From: Marinobacter alexandrii | Lineage (GTDB): Bacteria > Pseudomonadota > Gammaproteobacteria > Pseudomonadales > Oleiphilaceae | Length of the DNA: 64,000 bases | Direction of reading: 5' to 3' | Assembly: GCF_005871205.1 (NCBI RefSeq) | Contig: NZ_SWKM01000011.1 | Coordinates: forward strand, 1,178,001-1,242,000 | Shown here: piece after piece, positions 37,109-47,458 of the stretch | Position numbering within the stretch: the first letter of the stretch is position 1 | Layout of the letters: the number at the start of each line of letters is the position of its first letter | The notes under the pieces: model-generated | Told to the model about the DNA's origin: nothing | Databases searched by the model: none | The model's input: only the letters and a program-made list of their open reading frames with translations | Made by a program: the position numbers and the translations under genes

Positions 37109-37396
37109 TCACTCGATGACACGAGGCACGAGATAAAGGCCGTTCTCGGTGGCCGGGGCGATGGCCTGGAAGGCCTCCCGCTGATTGGTCTCGGTCACTT
37201 CGTCCGGGCGCAGGCGCTGAACGGCGTCCAGTGGGTGGGCCAGGGGCTCAACCGCGTCGGTGTCTGCCGCGCTGAGCTGGTCAACCAGATCCAGAATGTT
37301 GCCCAGATCGTTCTCAAGGGCTGAGACTTGCTCGTCGTCCACACGAATGCGGGCGAGCACAGCGACTTTTTCAATGTCCTCACGGGAAATGGTCAC
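37109..37396 (-). CDS. gatC: Asp/Glu-tRNA amidotransferase subunit C
   Basis: GatC is the small subunit that wraps around GatA and stabilises the complex. The protein starts with the GatC segment MTISREDIEKVAVLARIRVD and ends in GLYLVPRVIE. A GTG start at 37394-37396 is chosen because GGGAGG lies 6 bp upstream; this gives 95 residues, the family norm. It is the first gene of the gat operon, divergent from mreB. Confidence 0.95.
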   Translation of the reverse strand: MTISREDIEKVAVLARIRVDDEQVSALENDLGNILDLVDQLSAADTDAVEPLAHPLDAVQRLRPDEVTETNQREAFQAIAPATENGLYLVPRVIE

Positions 37397-38752
<1,356 letters not shown>

Positions 38753-38772
38753 GCCCGTAGGGAGGATTTGCC

Positions 38773-39657
38773 ATTAAAACCATCTTTGTCCAGGGACCGG
38801 TACCGGGCTTTAGACTCTTTCTCATTATTATCCTGTCGGCAACCCTCGTGGTTGCCGATGCCCGTTTTGATAAGCTCTCCACCGTCCGCAGTGTCATCGC
38901 TACCGGGCTCGCTCCCGTGTACTGGCTGGGTAACGCGCCCTCCGAATTCGGTGACTGGTTCGCCGGCCTGTTTGAAAACAAAGAAGATCTGCAACAAGAA
39001 AACGAAGACCTCAAGGCTCGTCTGCTCATCCTTGAGCGCAGGGCGCTGAAATACGCTGCGCTGGCGTCCGAAAACAACGAACTCCGCCGACTGATGAATT
39101 CCTCCGAGGTTCTGGATGACCGCGTGATCGTTGGTGAGGTTGTCGGTGTTTCCCCCGATCCGTTCTCCCACGAAGTGATCATCAACAAGGGCCGCAGTGA
39201 CGGCTTGAGGCCGGGCCAGGCGGTGCTGGATGCCCAGGGCCTGATGGGGCAGGTGGTGCAGACCAGCCAGATTACCTCCCGAGTGTTGTTGGTGTCGGAC
39301 AGTAGCCACGCGGTGCCAGTTGAAGTAGTGCGCAACGGCTTGCGGGCCATTCTGCTCGGGACCGGTGATACCTCAACCCTGGAGTTGGTCCATGTTCCTG
39401 ATACCGCGGATATTCGTGAAGGGGATCTGCTGGTCAGCTCCGGTCTGGGCGGGCGCTTTCCCCGCGGCTACCCGGTGGCTGAGGTCAGTTTAATCAACAA
39501 GGAACCCGGCGAGCCGTTTGTGGCTATAGAGGCGGTCCCTCGGGCCCAGCTGAATCAAAGTCGCCTGGTGCTGGTAGTGTTCCCGCCGGCAATCACTGAG
39601 GATGATGTTGGAAACGCTGATGCCGGCGCTGAAACGTCCGAAGAGGGGGAAGGCTGA
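38773..39657 (+). CDS. mreC: rod shape-determining protein MreC (probable ATT start)
   Basis: MreC links MreB to the periplasmic wall machinery. It has one membrane span (FRLFLIIILSATLVVADAR, about residues 13-31), a coiled coil (about 65-105) and a beta-rich periplasmic domain. The frame is closed upstream by a TAG at 38758-38760, and no ATG, GTG or TTG occurs between it and the membrane span. GGAGG (38761-38765) sits 7 bp before an ATT at 38773, which would give IKTIFVQGPVPGF, an N-terminus of the right kind and 294 residues. The first ordinary start, GTG at 38848, would remove the anchor. Confidence 0.88.
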   Translation: MKTIFVQGPVPGFRLFLIIILSATLVVADARFDKLSTVRSVIATGLAPVYWLGNAPSEFGDWFAGLFENKEDLQQENEDLKARLLILERRALKYAALASENNELRRLMNSSEVLDDRVIVGEVVGVSPDPFSHEVIINKGRSDGLRPGQAVLDAQGLMGQVVQTSQITSRVLLVSDSSHAVPVEVVRNGLRAILLGTGDTSTLELVHVPDTADIREGDLLVSSGLGGRFPRGYPVAEVSLINKEPGEPFVAIEAVPRAQLNQSRLVLVVFPPAITEDDVGNADAGAETSEEGEG

Positions 39658-40133
39658 TGCTATCTGTAATCAGTTATCCGGTGTTTGCCCTGTCGGTGGC
39701 AGTGGCGCTGGTTCTGAGTATTTCACTATTTCCCGTCGGCTGGTTCGAATTCCGTCCGGAGTGGCTTGGGCTGGTGGTGTTCTACTGGACCTTCCGGGCT
39801 CCGGCCCAGTTCGGTATTTTCCTGGCCTGGATTCTCGGTTTGCTGCTGGATGTGCTTGAAGCAACGCCGCTGGGTGTCAACGCGCTCGCCATGGGGCTGA
39901 TCGCATTCCTGGTGTTAACGATACACCAGCGCCTTCGGATGTACCCGATGCCGCAGCAGTGCCTGTTGGTGTTTCTGCTGTTGGGTATCAATCAGATGCT
40001 CGTGCATTTCATCAAGCAGATGCTTGGCGCCGATGATGCCGGATTCAGTTACCTGTGGCCGGCCCTGACCAGTGCACTGGCGTGGCCAGTGTTTTGTGTA
40101 CTTCTTGATAACATCAACCGTAAGTTGGGATAA
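39657..40133 (+). CDS. mreD: rod shape-determining protein MreD
   Basis: MreD is an inner-membrane partner of MreC. The 158-residue protein is almost entirely hydrophobic, with about five membrane helices, and has the LLDVLEATPLGVNALAM segment seen in MreD. Its ATG overlaps the mreC stop by 1 bp, and maf follows after 2 bp. Confidence 0.92.
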   Translation: MLSVISYPVFALSVAVALVLSISLFPVGWFEFRPEWLGLVVFYWTFRAPAQFGIFLAWILGLLLDVLEATPLGVNALAMGLIAFLVLTIHQRLRMYPMPQQCLLVFLLLGINQMLVHFIKQMLGADDAGFSYLWPALTSALAWPVFCVLLDNINRKLG

Positions 40134-40135
40134 GC

Positions 40136-40738
40136 ATGTCCACCATTATTCTCGCGTCCGCTTCTCCCAGGCGGGCCGAGCTGTTGCGACAAATTGGCGT
40201 TCCTTTCTCGGTTCAGCCGGCCGACGTTGACGAAACCCCTCTCCCGAACGAAACCGCTGAGCACTATGTGGAGCGGCTGGCGCGCGACAAGGCACTGGCA
40301 GTCGCCGCGTCGTCTCCTGGGGCCATGGTGCTGGGTTCGGATACCTCGGTGGTGCTGGATGGCGTCATCCTTGGCAAACCGGCGGATCAGGATGAGGCCG
40401 TCGCAACCCTTATGCAGCTGTCCGATGCCAGCCACCAGGTGATGACTGCGGTGGCATTGGCCCGAGACGGGCACTGCGAATGCCGGGTAGTGATCACCAA
40501 TGTCCAATTCCGCAAGCTGTCGCTGGCGGAGGTGACAGCCTATGTGGTCAGCGGCGAACCGATGGATAAAGCGGGAAGCTATGGAATTCAGGGCCTCGGT
40601 GGTATTTTTGTCAGTAATCTGCACGGCAGTTACAGTGCCGTAGTGGGTTTGCCTTTGCAGGAAACCGCCGCCTTGCTGGCGGATGCCGGTCATCCGGTCT
40701 GGGAAAACTGGCCAAACAGTCTGGAGAACCGTACATGA
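40136..40738 (+). CDS. maf: Maf-family nucleoside triphosphate pyrophosphatase
   Basis: Maf proteins hydrolyse dTTP, UTP and modified nucleotides. The N-terminal motif ASASPRRAELL is at about residues 7-17, and the GSDTSVVLDG and KAGSYGIQGLGG segments are typical; the pattern fits the YhdE (dTTP/UTP) group. The product has 200 residues. It overlaps rng by 4 bp, as in the common mreBCD-maf-rng arrangement. Confidence 0.92.
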   Translation: MSTIILASASPRRAELLRQIGVPFSVQPADVDETPLPNETAEHYVERLARDKALAVAASSPGAMVLGSDTSVVLDGVILGKPADQDEAVATLMQLSDASHQVMTAVALARDGHCECRVVITNVQFRKLSLAEVTAYVVSGEPMDKAGSYGIQGLGGIFVSNLHGSYSAVVGLPLQETAALLADAGHPVWENWPNSLENRT

Positions 40739-42213
40739 GTGAAGAGATTCTGATCAACGTGACCCCCGTCGAAACCCGCGTAGCGTTGGTTGAGAATGGT
40801 ATGTTGCAGGAAGCCTATATTGAACGCACCAGCCGCAAGGGCATCGTTGGCAATATATACAAGGGCAAGGTGGTCAGAGTTCTCCCTGGTATGGAGGCGG
40901 CGTTTGTCGATATCGGCCTTGAGCGGGCAGCCTTTATCCATGCCTCGGATGTGATCTCTCAGTCCGGGTCAGACGACTCCAACGATAGCCCGAAAACTGT
41001 GCCCGACATCCGGACACTGCTCCGGGAGGGGCAGTCGCTGGTGGTACAGGTGACCAAGGATCCGATTGGAACCAAAGGCGCACGCCTGACCACTCAACTG
41101 TCGATTCCCTCGCGCTACCTGGTATTCATGCCGGGTGTCAGTCACGTGGGTATCTCCCAGCGCATTGAGGACGAGACCGAGCGTGCCCGTTTGAAGGGGC
41201 TGGTGGAAGGCGCGGCCGAAGAAGAGACGGAAGTTGATGGTGGCTACATTATTCGCACCGCAGCGGAGGCGGCGTCCTCGGATGAGCTGATTGGCGATAT
41301 GACCTACCTGCATCGCCTAAGTCAGTCGATCCACGAGCGTATTTCAAAAGTACAGGCACCGGCGGTGGTGTATCAGGATCTGCCGCTGTTTATCCGCACC
41401 ATTCGCGATCTGATCCGGCCTCAAACGGAAAAAGTGCGCATCGACAGCCGTGAAAGCCATCAACGCGTGATGGAGTTTGTGGATGAGTTTGTCACCGAAT
41501 TTGCCGACAGGGTCGAGTATTACCCAGGGGAACGTCCGATTTTCGATCTCTATTCGGTCGAGGACGAGATCCAGAAAGCCCTTAGCCGCAAGGTTCAGCT
41601 AAAGTCGGGCGGTTATGTGATCATCGATCAGACCGAAGCCATGACCACCATCGATATCAACACCGGTGGGTTCGTTGGGCATCGGAACCTGGAAGAGACC
41701 ATCTTCAAGACCAATCTGGAAGCGGCTCGGGCGATCAGCCGTCAGCTAAGGCTGCGCAATCTTGGTGGCATCATCATCATCGATTTCATCGACATGGAAG
41801 ATACGGAGCACCAGCGCCAGGTGCACCGGATGCTGGAAAAGATGCTGGAGCGCGACCACGCCAAGACCAAAATCACCGGTGTTTCCGAGCTGGGGCTGGT
41901 GGAGATGACCCGCAAGCGCACCACGGAAAGCCTGGGGCAGGTGCTGTGCGAACCCTGCCCAATCTGCGATGGCCGCGGCTTCCTGAAAACCAGTGAAACC
42001 GTATGTTACGAGATCTTCCGCGAAATTTTGCGGGTCAACCGGGCCTATGAGGCGGAAAACTATCTGGTGATGGCATCCCAAAGTGTGGTTGACCGATTGC
42101 TGGATGAAGAATCCGACAATGTCGCCGATCTTGAGACCTTCATCACCAAGACCATTCGATTCCAGGTAGAGCCATTCTACAGCCAGGAGCAGTACGATGT
42201 GGTTCTGCTCTGA
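40735..42213 (+). CDS. rng: ribonuclease G
   Basis: RNase G processes the 5' end of 16S rRNA and some mRNAs. An S1 domain lies at about residues 35-125 (GIVGNIYKGKVVRVLPGMEAAFVDIG). The catalytic region includes TIDINTGGFVG and IIIDFIDM with the metal-binding aspartates, and the zinc-link cysteines are in EPCPICDGRG. The product has 492 residues, like E. coli RNase G and without the long tail of RNase E. It overlaps maf by 4 bp. Confidence 0.95.
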   Translation: MSEEILINVTPVETRVALVENGMLQEAYIERTSRKGIVGNIYKGKVVRVLPGMEAAFVDIGLERAAFIHASDVISQSGSDDSNDSPKTVPDIRTLLREGQSLVVQVTKDPIGTKGARLTTQLSIPSRYLVFMPGVSHVGISQRIEDETERARLKGLVEGAAEEETEVDGGYIIRTAAEAASSDELIGDMTYLHRLSQSIHERISKVQAPAVVYQDLPLFIRTIRDLIRPQTEKVRIDSRESHQRVMEFVDEFVTEFADRVEYYPGERPIFDLYSVEDEIQKALSRKVQLKSGGYVIIDQTEAMTTIDINTGGFVGHRNLEETIFKTNLEAARAISRQLRLRNLGGIIIIDFIDMEDTEHQRQVHRMLEKMLERDHAKTKITGVSELGLVEMTRKRTTESLGQVLCEPCPICDGRGFLKTSETVCYEIFREILRVNRAYEAENYLVMASQSVVDRLLDEESDNVADLETFITKTIRFQVEPFYSQEQYDVVLL

Positions 42214-42253
42214 TTCGGTCCCGGCCTGCCAGCATGGCGTATAGGGCTCGCTG

Positions 42254-45200
42254 ATGTCCCACGACGACCGAGAGCCACCCTGGCCGGAGCACATGGCAGA
42301 GAGCCCGCCGGTCAAAGTTGCCGCCAGACTTTCCAGTCTGGTGTGGTGGTTTCTTCTGGTGGTGCTCTTGGTCTTTGCACTTTATGCGGGAGTAGGGCGC
42401 CAGCTCACCCGCAATGTTGATACCTTTGCCGACGACCTGGCCGATGCGTTATCTGTTCGGATTGGTCACGATGTCACTATCGGTAGTCTGTCCTCCCGCT
42501 GGTTCTGGCTGGACCCCTCTTTTACCGCCCGGAATATCAGTGTCTCCAGCGCCGATTCGGACGTTACGGCGGCCAAGGTGGATCATCTCCGGGTGAGATT
42601 TGATTTCCTGTCGTCGCTACTTCGAATGCGGGTTGTTTTCGAAGATTTCGAGGTTGATGGTGTTGAGCTGGCGCTGAATCAATCCGAATCGGGACAGGTC
42701 GAAGTGCGTGGCGCCGAGCTGCCCGAGCCGGTGAACCACCGCCTGAAAGACTGGCTCGATCTTGCCGGTAAGTGGCTGTCCGAGCCCTACGTCAAAATCA
42801 CCCGGTTAAGCCTGGGCATCCGCGACAACCAGGGCAATGTGCGGACCGTTGATGTGCCGCAGTTGGACCTGGTCTACCGCAAGGGGCTTTTTCGGGCCTC
42901 CGGACGAGCCATCAAATCCGGAACCACCGAACAGCTGGCCAGTTTCAGTTTGGTCGGAAAACACTTCTTCCGGGGTGACTTCACTGGCCAGCTTTATCTG
43001 GATGTGAATTCCGGTCGGCTGTTCGACGGCCTGATTGATGACTATCAATGGCGCTCCGTTCGGGTAGAGGGTTTTGATCTTGGCGGGGAGGCCTGGCTGA
43101 CCTTCCGCGATGGTGAACTCTTGCAGGTCACCGGAACGGTGCGGACACCCTATCTGCAGCTGGGCGTTGGCCAAGAATCCCTGGCCCCTATTGAAAACAT
43201 CCGGGCCCGGTTCGGTTGGCGCCGGTCGGCGGCGGGGGCGCTGGGAGCAGGTTCCAACGCGACTGGGGTTGCCTCCAGGCAGTCTGATGGCCCCGGGGAG
43301 TGGCATCTCAAGCAGCTGGAGTGGACCTGGAACGGCAACCAGGTGTCGCCGTTCAGCCTTCGTCTGATGCCGGAGGAGGGTGGTGTCACCGTCATTGCCG
43401 ACGCGTTACCACTGGGCCCCACGCGCAGGTTGCTTTCCCGCCTACCCATTTTGCCGGACCGGGGCGCCCAGGCCCTGGATAATTATCGACCCAGAGGCTA
43501 TCTGGACCGGGTGTCCCTGTGGTTGCCAGAGGATAGTGACGACAACGGCTTTGAACTCACCGGAAGGCTTCGCGACCTGAGCGTTGAAGCCTACCGAGGT
43601 GCTCCGGGTGTTAACGGGCTATCTGGTGTGCTGTATGTCGCCCGCAACGCCGGCTACGTCCAGATCGACACGGCCGACGCGCCGGTGCGTTTGTCATTCC
43701 CCAAATTGTACGACGATGGTTGGGCATTTTCGGAGTTGGACGGCCTGGTGGCTTGGCAGCTGGAGGGTGGCATTACCCGGGTATTCTCGGACAACATTCG
43801 CATGCGCCAGCTCGACGGTCCGGCGCTTGCCGGCGCTTTCGACCTGAAACTGAATCGCGCGGGCGAGGACAATCTGGGCCTCAAGGTCGGCTTAGAAGGG
43901 GCCGATGAAAGCGCATTAGAAGACTTTATTCCAGGCAAGGTGGTCAGCACCAAGCTGTACGACTGGCTGACAACCTCTATCACCCGGGCCGACGTTACCT
44001 CCGGCGTCTATTACGGCCATGGTCAGATCGGCTCGGAGGCACCACCGGGTTCATTTGTTTCCTCCATGGAATTCAACTTTGAGAACGCCAGCGTCCGCTA
44101 TGACCCGCGCTGGCCGGAGGTGACAGATGCCCGTGGACAGGTGGTGGTTAATGGGCTCGATACCCGGGTGACCCTGGAGGAAGCGCAAACCGGCGGTTTG
44201 AATCTGAATGCCAGTAAAGTAATGGTGGTGCCTGATGAGCAGGGCACGGTTGTGGTTGTTGATGCCTCCGCCGATGTGCCTGGCGAGGCGGTCCGGTTCT
44301 GGATGGACAACAGCCCGTTGGGTGAAATGGCAGGCTCGGAAGCCCAGCGCCTTGAGTTTGGCGGCCAGTACCGGCTGGACCTCGGCATCTCATTGCCGTT
44401 GGATGCGGCGCGGGGAGTCTCAGTGGACGCCCGCGTGAGCGCCGACAAGGCAACAGTTGCTTACCCGCCGGCCGGCCTCGTCTGGGATGAGGTTAGCGGT
44501 GAGCTGGCCTATCAATCTGCCGATGGCATCTCAGGCGGGCCGCTGACTGCCCGGTTCCTGGATGCGCCGGTGGGGATACGCCTGTCCAGGAGCGCTTCCG
44601 GCGAGGCCCTCTCGATCCGGCAGACGGGACAATACCCAACGGCTGAGCTGCTTGCAGCGGCTGGCTTGGCGCCGGGTCGCACATTGGGAATTACCGGAAC
44701 CGTGGATTATGCGGCCGGCTTGGAAGTCAGCACTGATGCCAGCTCCAAGATCTGGGTGCGGTCAGACTTGCAAGGTGTCGCTGTTGACTGGCCGCAACCG
44801 TTGGCAAAGTCAGCCGAGGAGTCTGCACCCTTGGAAGCGTTTATCGATCCGCAAGCACCCGGTGGCCTTGCAGTCTCAGGCACCTGGGAAAACCGGGCTT
44901 CGTTTGATGTGCTTTGGAAACCCAGTGGCCTGGAGGTCAGTCTTGGGCATCTCTACCTGGGGCGCCATACCCTTAACGACATTCAGATTGAAGCTCTGGA
45001 CCTGGGCGACCGCTGGGTTGTGACCACCCATTCAGAGCGGGCCGTGGGCCGTGTGGCGGTGCCCGATGATGGCAGTACCGTTATGGCAGACTTCGAAGTC
45101 GTGCGCCTTACCCGGGATGAGCAAGCCGAGCAGGAGGAGCAGGAACTGCTGACCTTCGAGGAGCAGCTGCAAGCCTTTCGGGCGTTGGATATGGGCGAGT

Positions 45201-46027
45201 GGCCCGACGTCAACGCCACCATTGCCGATCTGCGCCTGGATGATGAAACCCTGGGGACCTGGTCGTTCAAGCTGCGCCCGGAACCATACCGGCTAGTGGT
45301 GGAGAGCATTCAGGGCCGGCTTAACTCATTGACCCTGGTCGGGGATATGAGTTGGAGTATCATCGATGACCGTGAGAAGAGTCGGTTTGCCGGTTCGGTC
45401 ACCGGTGGCAAAGTGGCGGACCTGAACAGCCTGTTCGGAACCGAGATTCCCCTGACTAACGAAACCACCAACATTGAGCTTGATCTGGACTGGCCAGGTA
45501 GGCCGGATGAAATTGCACTGACCGACATGAACGGGTCGGTCAGTCTCCGGCTGGACGAGGGCATCATTCTTGAGCAGAACAACACAGCCCAGCTTTTCCG
45601 GGTCTTTAATCTGTTGAATGCCGATACTCTCTGGCGCCGGCTGAAGCTGGATTTCTCCGATCTCTATGAGCGTGGAGTGGCCTTTGATGCGATTTCCGGC
45701 CGGGCACAGCTGTTGGACGGGCGGGTGAATATGGATCCCGAGCTGCAAGTAGTGGGGCCGTCCGGCGCATTCAAACTCAGCGGTTCAACCGACATTGCAA
45801 CCGAGACTCTCGACATGCGTCTGGTGGTGGTATTGCCGCTGACCCAGAACCTGCCGTTGGCAGCCCTACTGATGGGTGCTGGGGCGCCCATAGGTGGAGC
45901 CCTGTTTGTTCTGGACAAGATTCTGGGCGATCCTTTAAGCAAACTCACCAGCGCGTCCTACGGGGTGACTGGCACCTGGGACGACCCGAAGGTGGATCTC
46001 CGGCGAGTATTCGACAATGGCGAATGA
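42254..46027 (+). CDS. yhdP: AsmA-like phospholipid transport protein YhdP
   Basis: YhdP is a very long periplasm-spanning protein that helps move phospholipids to the outer membrane. The 1257-residue product has one N-terminal membrane helix (about residues 31-50), then a long repetitive beta-rich body, and the AsmA-like C-terminal block near AALLMGAGAPIGGALFVLDKILGDPL. Length matches E. coli YhdP (about 1266). It follows rng after 40 bp. In many relatives tldD comes next; here a nitrilase-family gene follows. Confidence 0.92.
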   Translation: MSHDDREPPWPEHMAESPPVKVAARLSSLVWWFLLVVLLVFALYAGVGRQLTRNVDTFADDLADALSVRIGHDVTIGSLSSRWFWLDPSFTARNISVSSADSDVTAAKVDHLRVRFDFLSSLLRMRVVFEDFEVDGVELALNQSESGQVEVRGAELPEPVNHRLKDWLDLAGKWLSEPYVKITRLSLGIRDNQGNVRTVDVPQLDLVYRKGLFRASGRAIKSGTTEQLASFSLVGKHFFRGDFTGQLYLDVNSGRLFDGLIDDYQWRSVRVEGFDLGGEAWLTFRDGELLQVTGTVRTPYLQLGVGQESLAPIENIRARFGWRRSAAGALGAGSNATGVASRQSDGPGEWHLKQLEWTWNGNQVSPFSLRLMPEEGGVTVIADALPLGPTRRLLSRLPILPDRGAQALDNYRPRGYLDRVSLWLPEDSDDNGFELTGRLRDLSVEAYRGAPGVNGLSGVLYVARNAGYVQIDTADAPVRLSFPKLYDDGWAFSELDGLVAWQLEGGITRVFSDNIRMRQLDGPALAGAFDLKLNRAGEDNLGLKVGLEGADESALEDFIPGKVVSTKLYDWLTTSITRADVTSGVYYGHGQIGSEAPPGSFVSSMEFNFENASVRYDPRWPEVTDARGQVVVNGLDTRVTLEEAQTGGLNLNASKVMVVPDEQGTVVVVDASADVPGEAVRFWMDNSPLGEMAGSEAQRLEFGGQYRLDLGISLPLDAARGVSVDARVSADKATVAYPPAGLVWDEVSGELAYQSADGISGGPLTARFLDAPVGIRLSRSASGEALSIRQTGQYPTAELLAAAGLAPGRTLGITGTVDYAAGLEVSTDASSKIWVRSDLQGVAVDWPQPLAKSAEESAPLEAFIDPQAPGGLAVSGTWENRASFDVLWKPSGLEVSLGHLYLGRHTLNDIQIEALDLGDRWVVTTHSERAVGRVAVPDDGSTVMADFEVVRLTRDEQAEQEEQELLTFEEQLQAFRALDMGEWPDVNATIADLRLDDETLGTWSFKLRPEPYRLVVESIQGRLNSLTLVGDMSWSIIDDREKSRFAGSVTGGKVADLNSLFGTEIPLTNETTNIELDLDWPGRPDEIALTDMNGSVSLRLDEGIILEQNNTAQLFRVFNLLNADTLWRRLKLDFSDLYERGVAFDAISGRAQLLDGRVNMDPELQVVGPSGAFKLSGSTDIATETLDMRLVVVLPLTQNLPLAALLMGAGAPIGGALFVLDKILGDPLSKLTSASYGVTGTWDDPKVDLRRVFDNGE

Positions 46028-46039
46028 CAGGAGCTGATT

Positions 46040-46879
46040 ATGACCGCAATCGTTTCCGGCCGGGTGGCTGCCATCCAGATGGTGAGCACCCACGACATTG
46101 ACGCCAATTTGCAGGAAGCCCGCAGGTTGCTGAAGGAGGCTGCCGATCAGGGAGTGTCGGTGGCGGTGCTGCCGGAAAACTTCGCTGTTCTGGCAACCCA
46201 TCAAATGCTTGAGTGCGGCCGTACCGAGGCCAGCGACCAGCCCGTGATCCGGGCGTTCCTGGCGGAGCAGGCGAGAACCCTGGGGTTGTGGATTGTGGGT
46301 GGCTCCATGCCCCTGGCCGAGAGGCCGGATGGTACTGCCATCACTGACCGGGTGAGGGCCTGTTGTCTGGTCTTTGACGCACAGGGGCAGGAGGTGGCTC
46401 GTTACGACAAGATCCACCTCTTTGATGCCATGGTAGAAGATGCCCATGGTCAATACCGGGAATCGGATACCTTCGAGCCCGGCGAACAGCTGGTAACCGT
46501 TGATACCCCGGCCGGCAAGCTGGGACTGGCAATCTGCTACGATCTCCGGTTTCCAGAGCTGTTTCGCGCCCTGCGTGCCGAGGGCGTAGACTGGGTTTGC
46601 TTGCCGAGCGCATTTACCTGGCAGACCGGTGATGCTCACTGGCATGCGCTGATCCGTGCCCGTGCAATTGAAAATCAGGTTGCGGTTGTGGCGCCGGGCC
46701 AGGGCGGACAAAACAGCGAGCGGCGCAGAACCTACGGCCATTCCCTGATCTGCGATCCATGGGGCAAGGTGGTGTCTGAGTTGGTCGAGGGCCCGGGTAT
46801 CGTGGTGGCAGACTTGGATGGAGATCAGCTGGCAGAGCTGCGAAAGCGGATGCCGGTATGGGAGCACCGCCGGCTCTAG
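46040..46879 (+). CDS. nitrilase-family amidase (probable deaminated glutathione amidase)
   Basis: The carbon-nitrogen hydrolase triad is clear: E46 (VLPENFAV), K124 (YDKIHLFDA) and C166 (LAICYDLRFPELF). The sequence follows the Nit1/YbeM group, which repairs deaminated glutathione. The product has 279 residues. It follows yhdP after 12 bp and ends in a GC-rich palindrome (CCGCCGGC/GCCGGCGG, 46867-46888) that overlaps its own stop and lies before the convergent yjgA. Confidence 0.88.
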   Translation: MTAIVSGRVAAIQMVSTHDIDANLQEARRLLKEAADQGVSVAVLPENFAVLATHQMLECGRTEASDQPVIRAFLAEQARTLGLWIVGGSMPLAERPDGTAITDRVRACCLVFDAQGQEVARYDKIHLFDAMVEDAHGQYRESDTFEPGEQLVTVDTPAGKLGLAICYDLRFPELFRALRAEGVDWVCLPSAFTWQTGDAHWHALIRARAIENQVAVVAPGQGGQNSERRRTYGHSLICDPWGKVVSELVEGPGIVVADLDGDQLAELRKRMPVWEHRRL

Positions 46880-46895
46880 GGCCGGCGGCAGCAAT

Positions 46896-47426
46896 TCAGT
46901 TGGTTGCTTCGGCGTCGTCGATGCATTCCCGGAGGTAGCGGAACAGTTTTCGTGCTTGCCCGGTATTCTTCTGCTTTTCGACGTCCTTGCGGGCATTTCG
47001 CGCCAGGTTGCGCAAATGCTGCATGTCGGCGCTCGGGCAGTAGTTAAAGAATTCACCCACCACTGAGTCGCCTTCGGTGATCATTCGATCGCGCCAGCGC
47101 TCGGCCAGGTGGTGCCGTCGGGTGTGTTCTTCACTGCCGGCATCAAACGCATCAATGGCCCGTTTCAGCGCATCGGGATCGTCTTCCTGACGAATGATCT
47201 TGCCCACGTACTGCAAGTGACGGCGCTTGGCTTCGTTCTGGCGAATGCGACGGGATTCTTCAATCGCGGACCGAAGGGTCTCACTGATTGGCAGGGTCTC
47301 GAGCTGGTCATTGCTCAGATCGAGCATGCGCTTGCCCAGATCCTGCAGGGCATGCATTTCCCGTTTGAGCTGAGATTTGCTCTTGCCAAATTCGTCTTCG
47401 TCGTCGTACTGGTCGTGCTGAGTCAT
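46896..47426 (-). CDS. darP: ribosome-associated protein YjgA/DarP
   Basis: DarP (YjgA, DUF615) acts in late assembly of the 50S ribosomal subunit. The 176-residue protein is helical and basic: KSQLKREMHALQDLGKRML at about residues 17-35 and RRIRQNEAKRRHLQYVGKIIR further on are the family signature. It lies 32 bp downstream of mgtE on the same strand. In Pseudomonas it is found between tldD and pmbA; neither is here. Confidence 0.92.
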   Translation of the reverse strand: MTQHDQYDDEDEFGKSKSQLKREMHALQDLGKRMLDLSNDQLETLPISETLRSAIEESRRIRQNEAKRRHLQYVGKIIRQEDDPDALKRAIDAFDAGSEEHTRRHHLAERWRDRMITEGDSVVGEFFNYCPSADMQHLRNLARNARKDVEKQKNTGQARKLFRYLRECIDDAEATN

Positions 47427-47458
47427 GGTAAATCCATTGATGTTCGGTAGTGCGTCGG

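Noticed and set aside
45935-47056. A 373-codon minus-strand frame across the nitrilase gene and the yjgA end
   Set aside because: It is antisense to a nitrilase with a complete Glu-Lys-Cys triad and overlaps the yjgA frame on the same strand.
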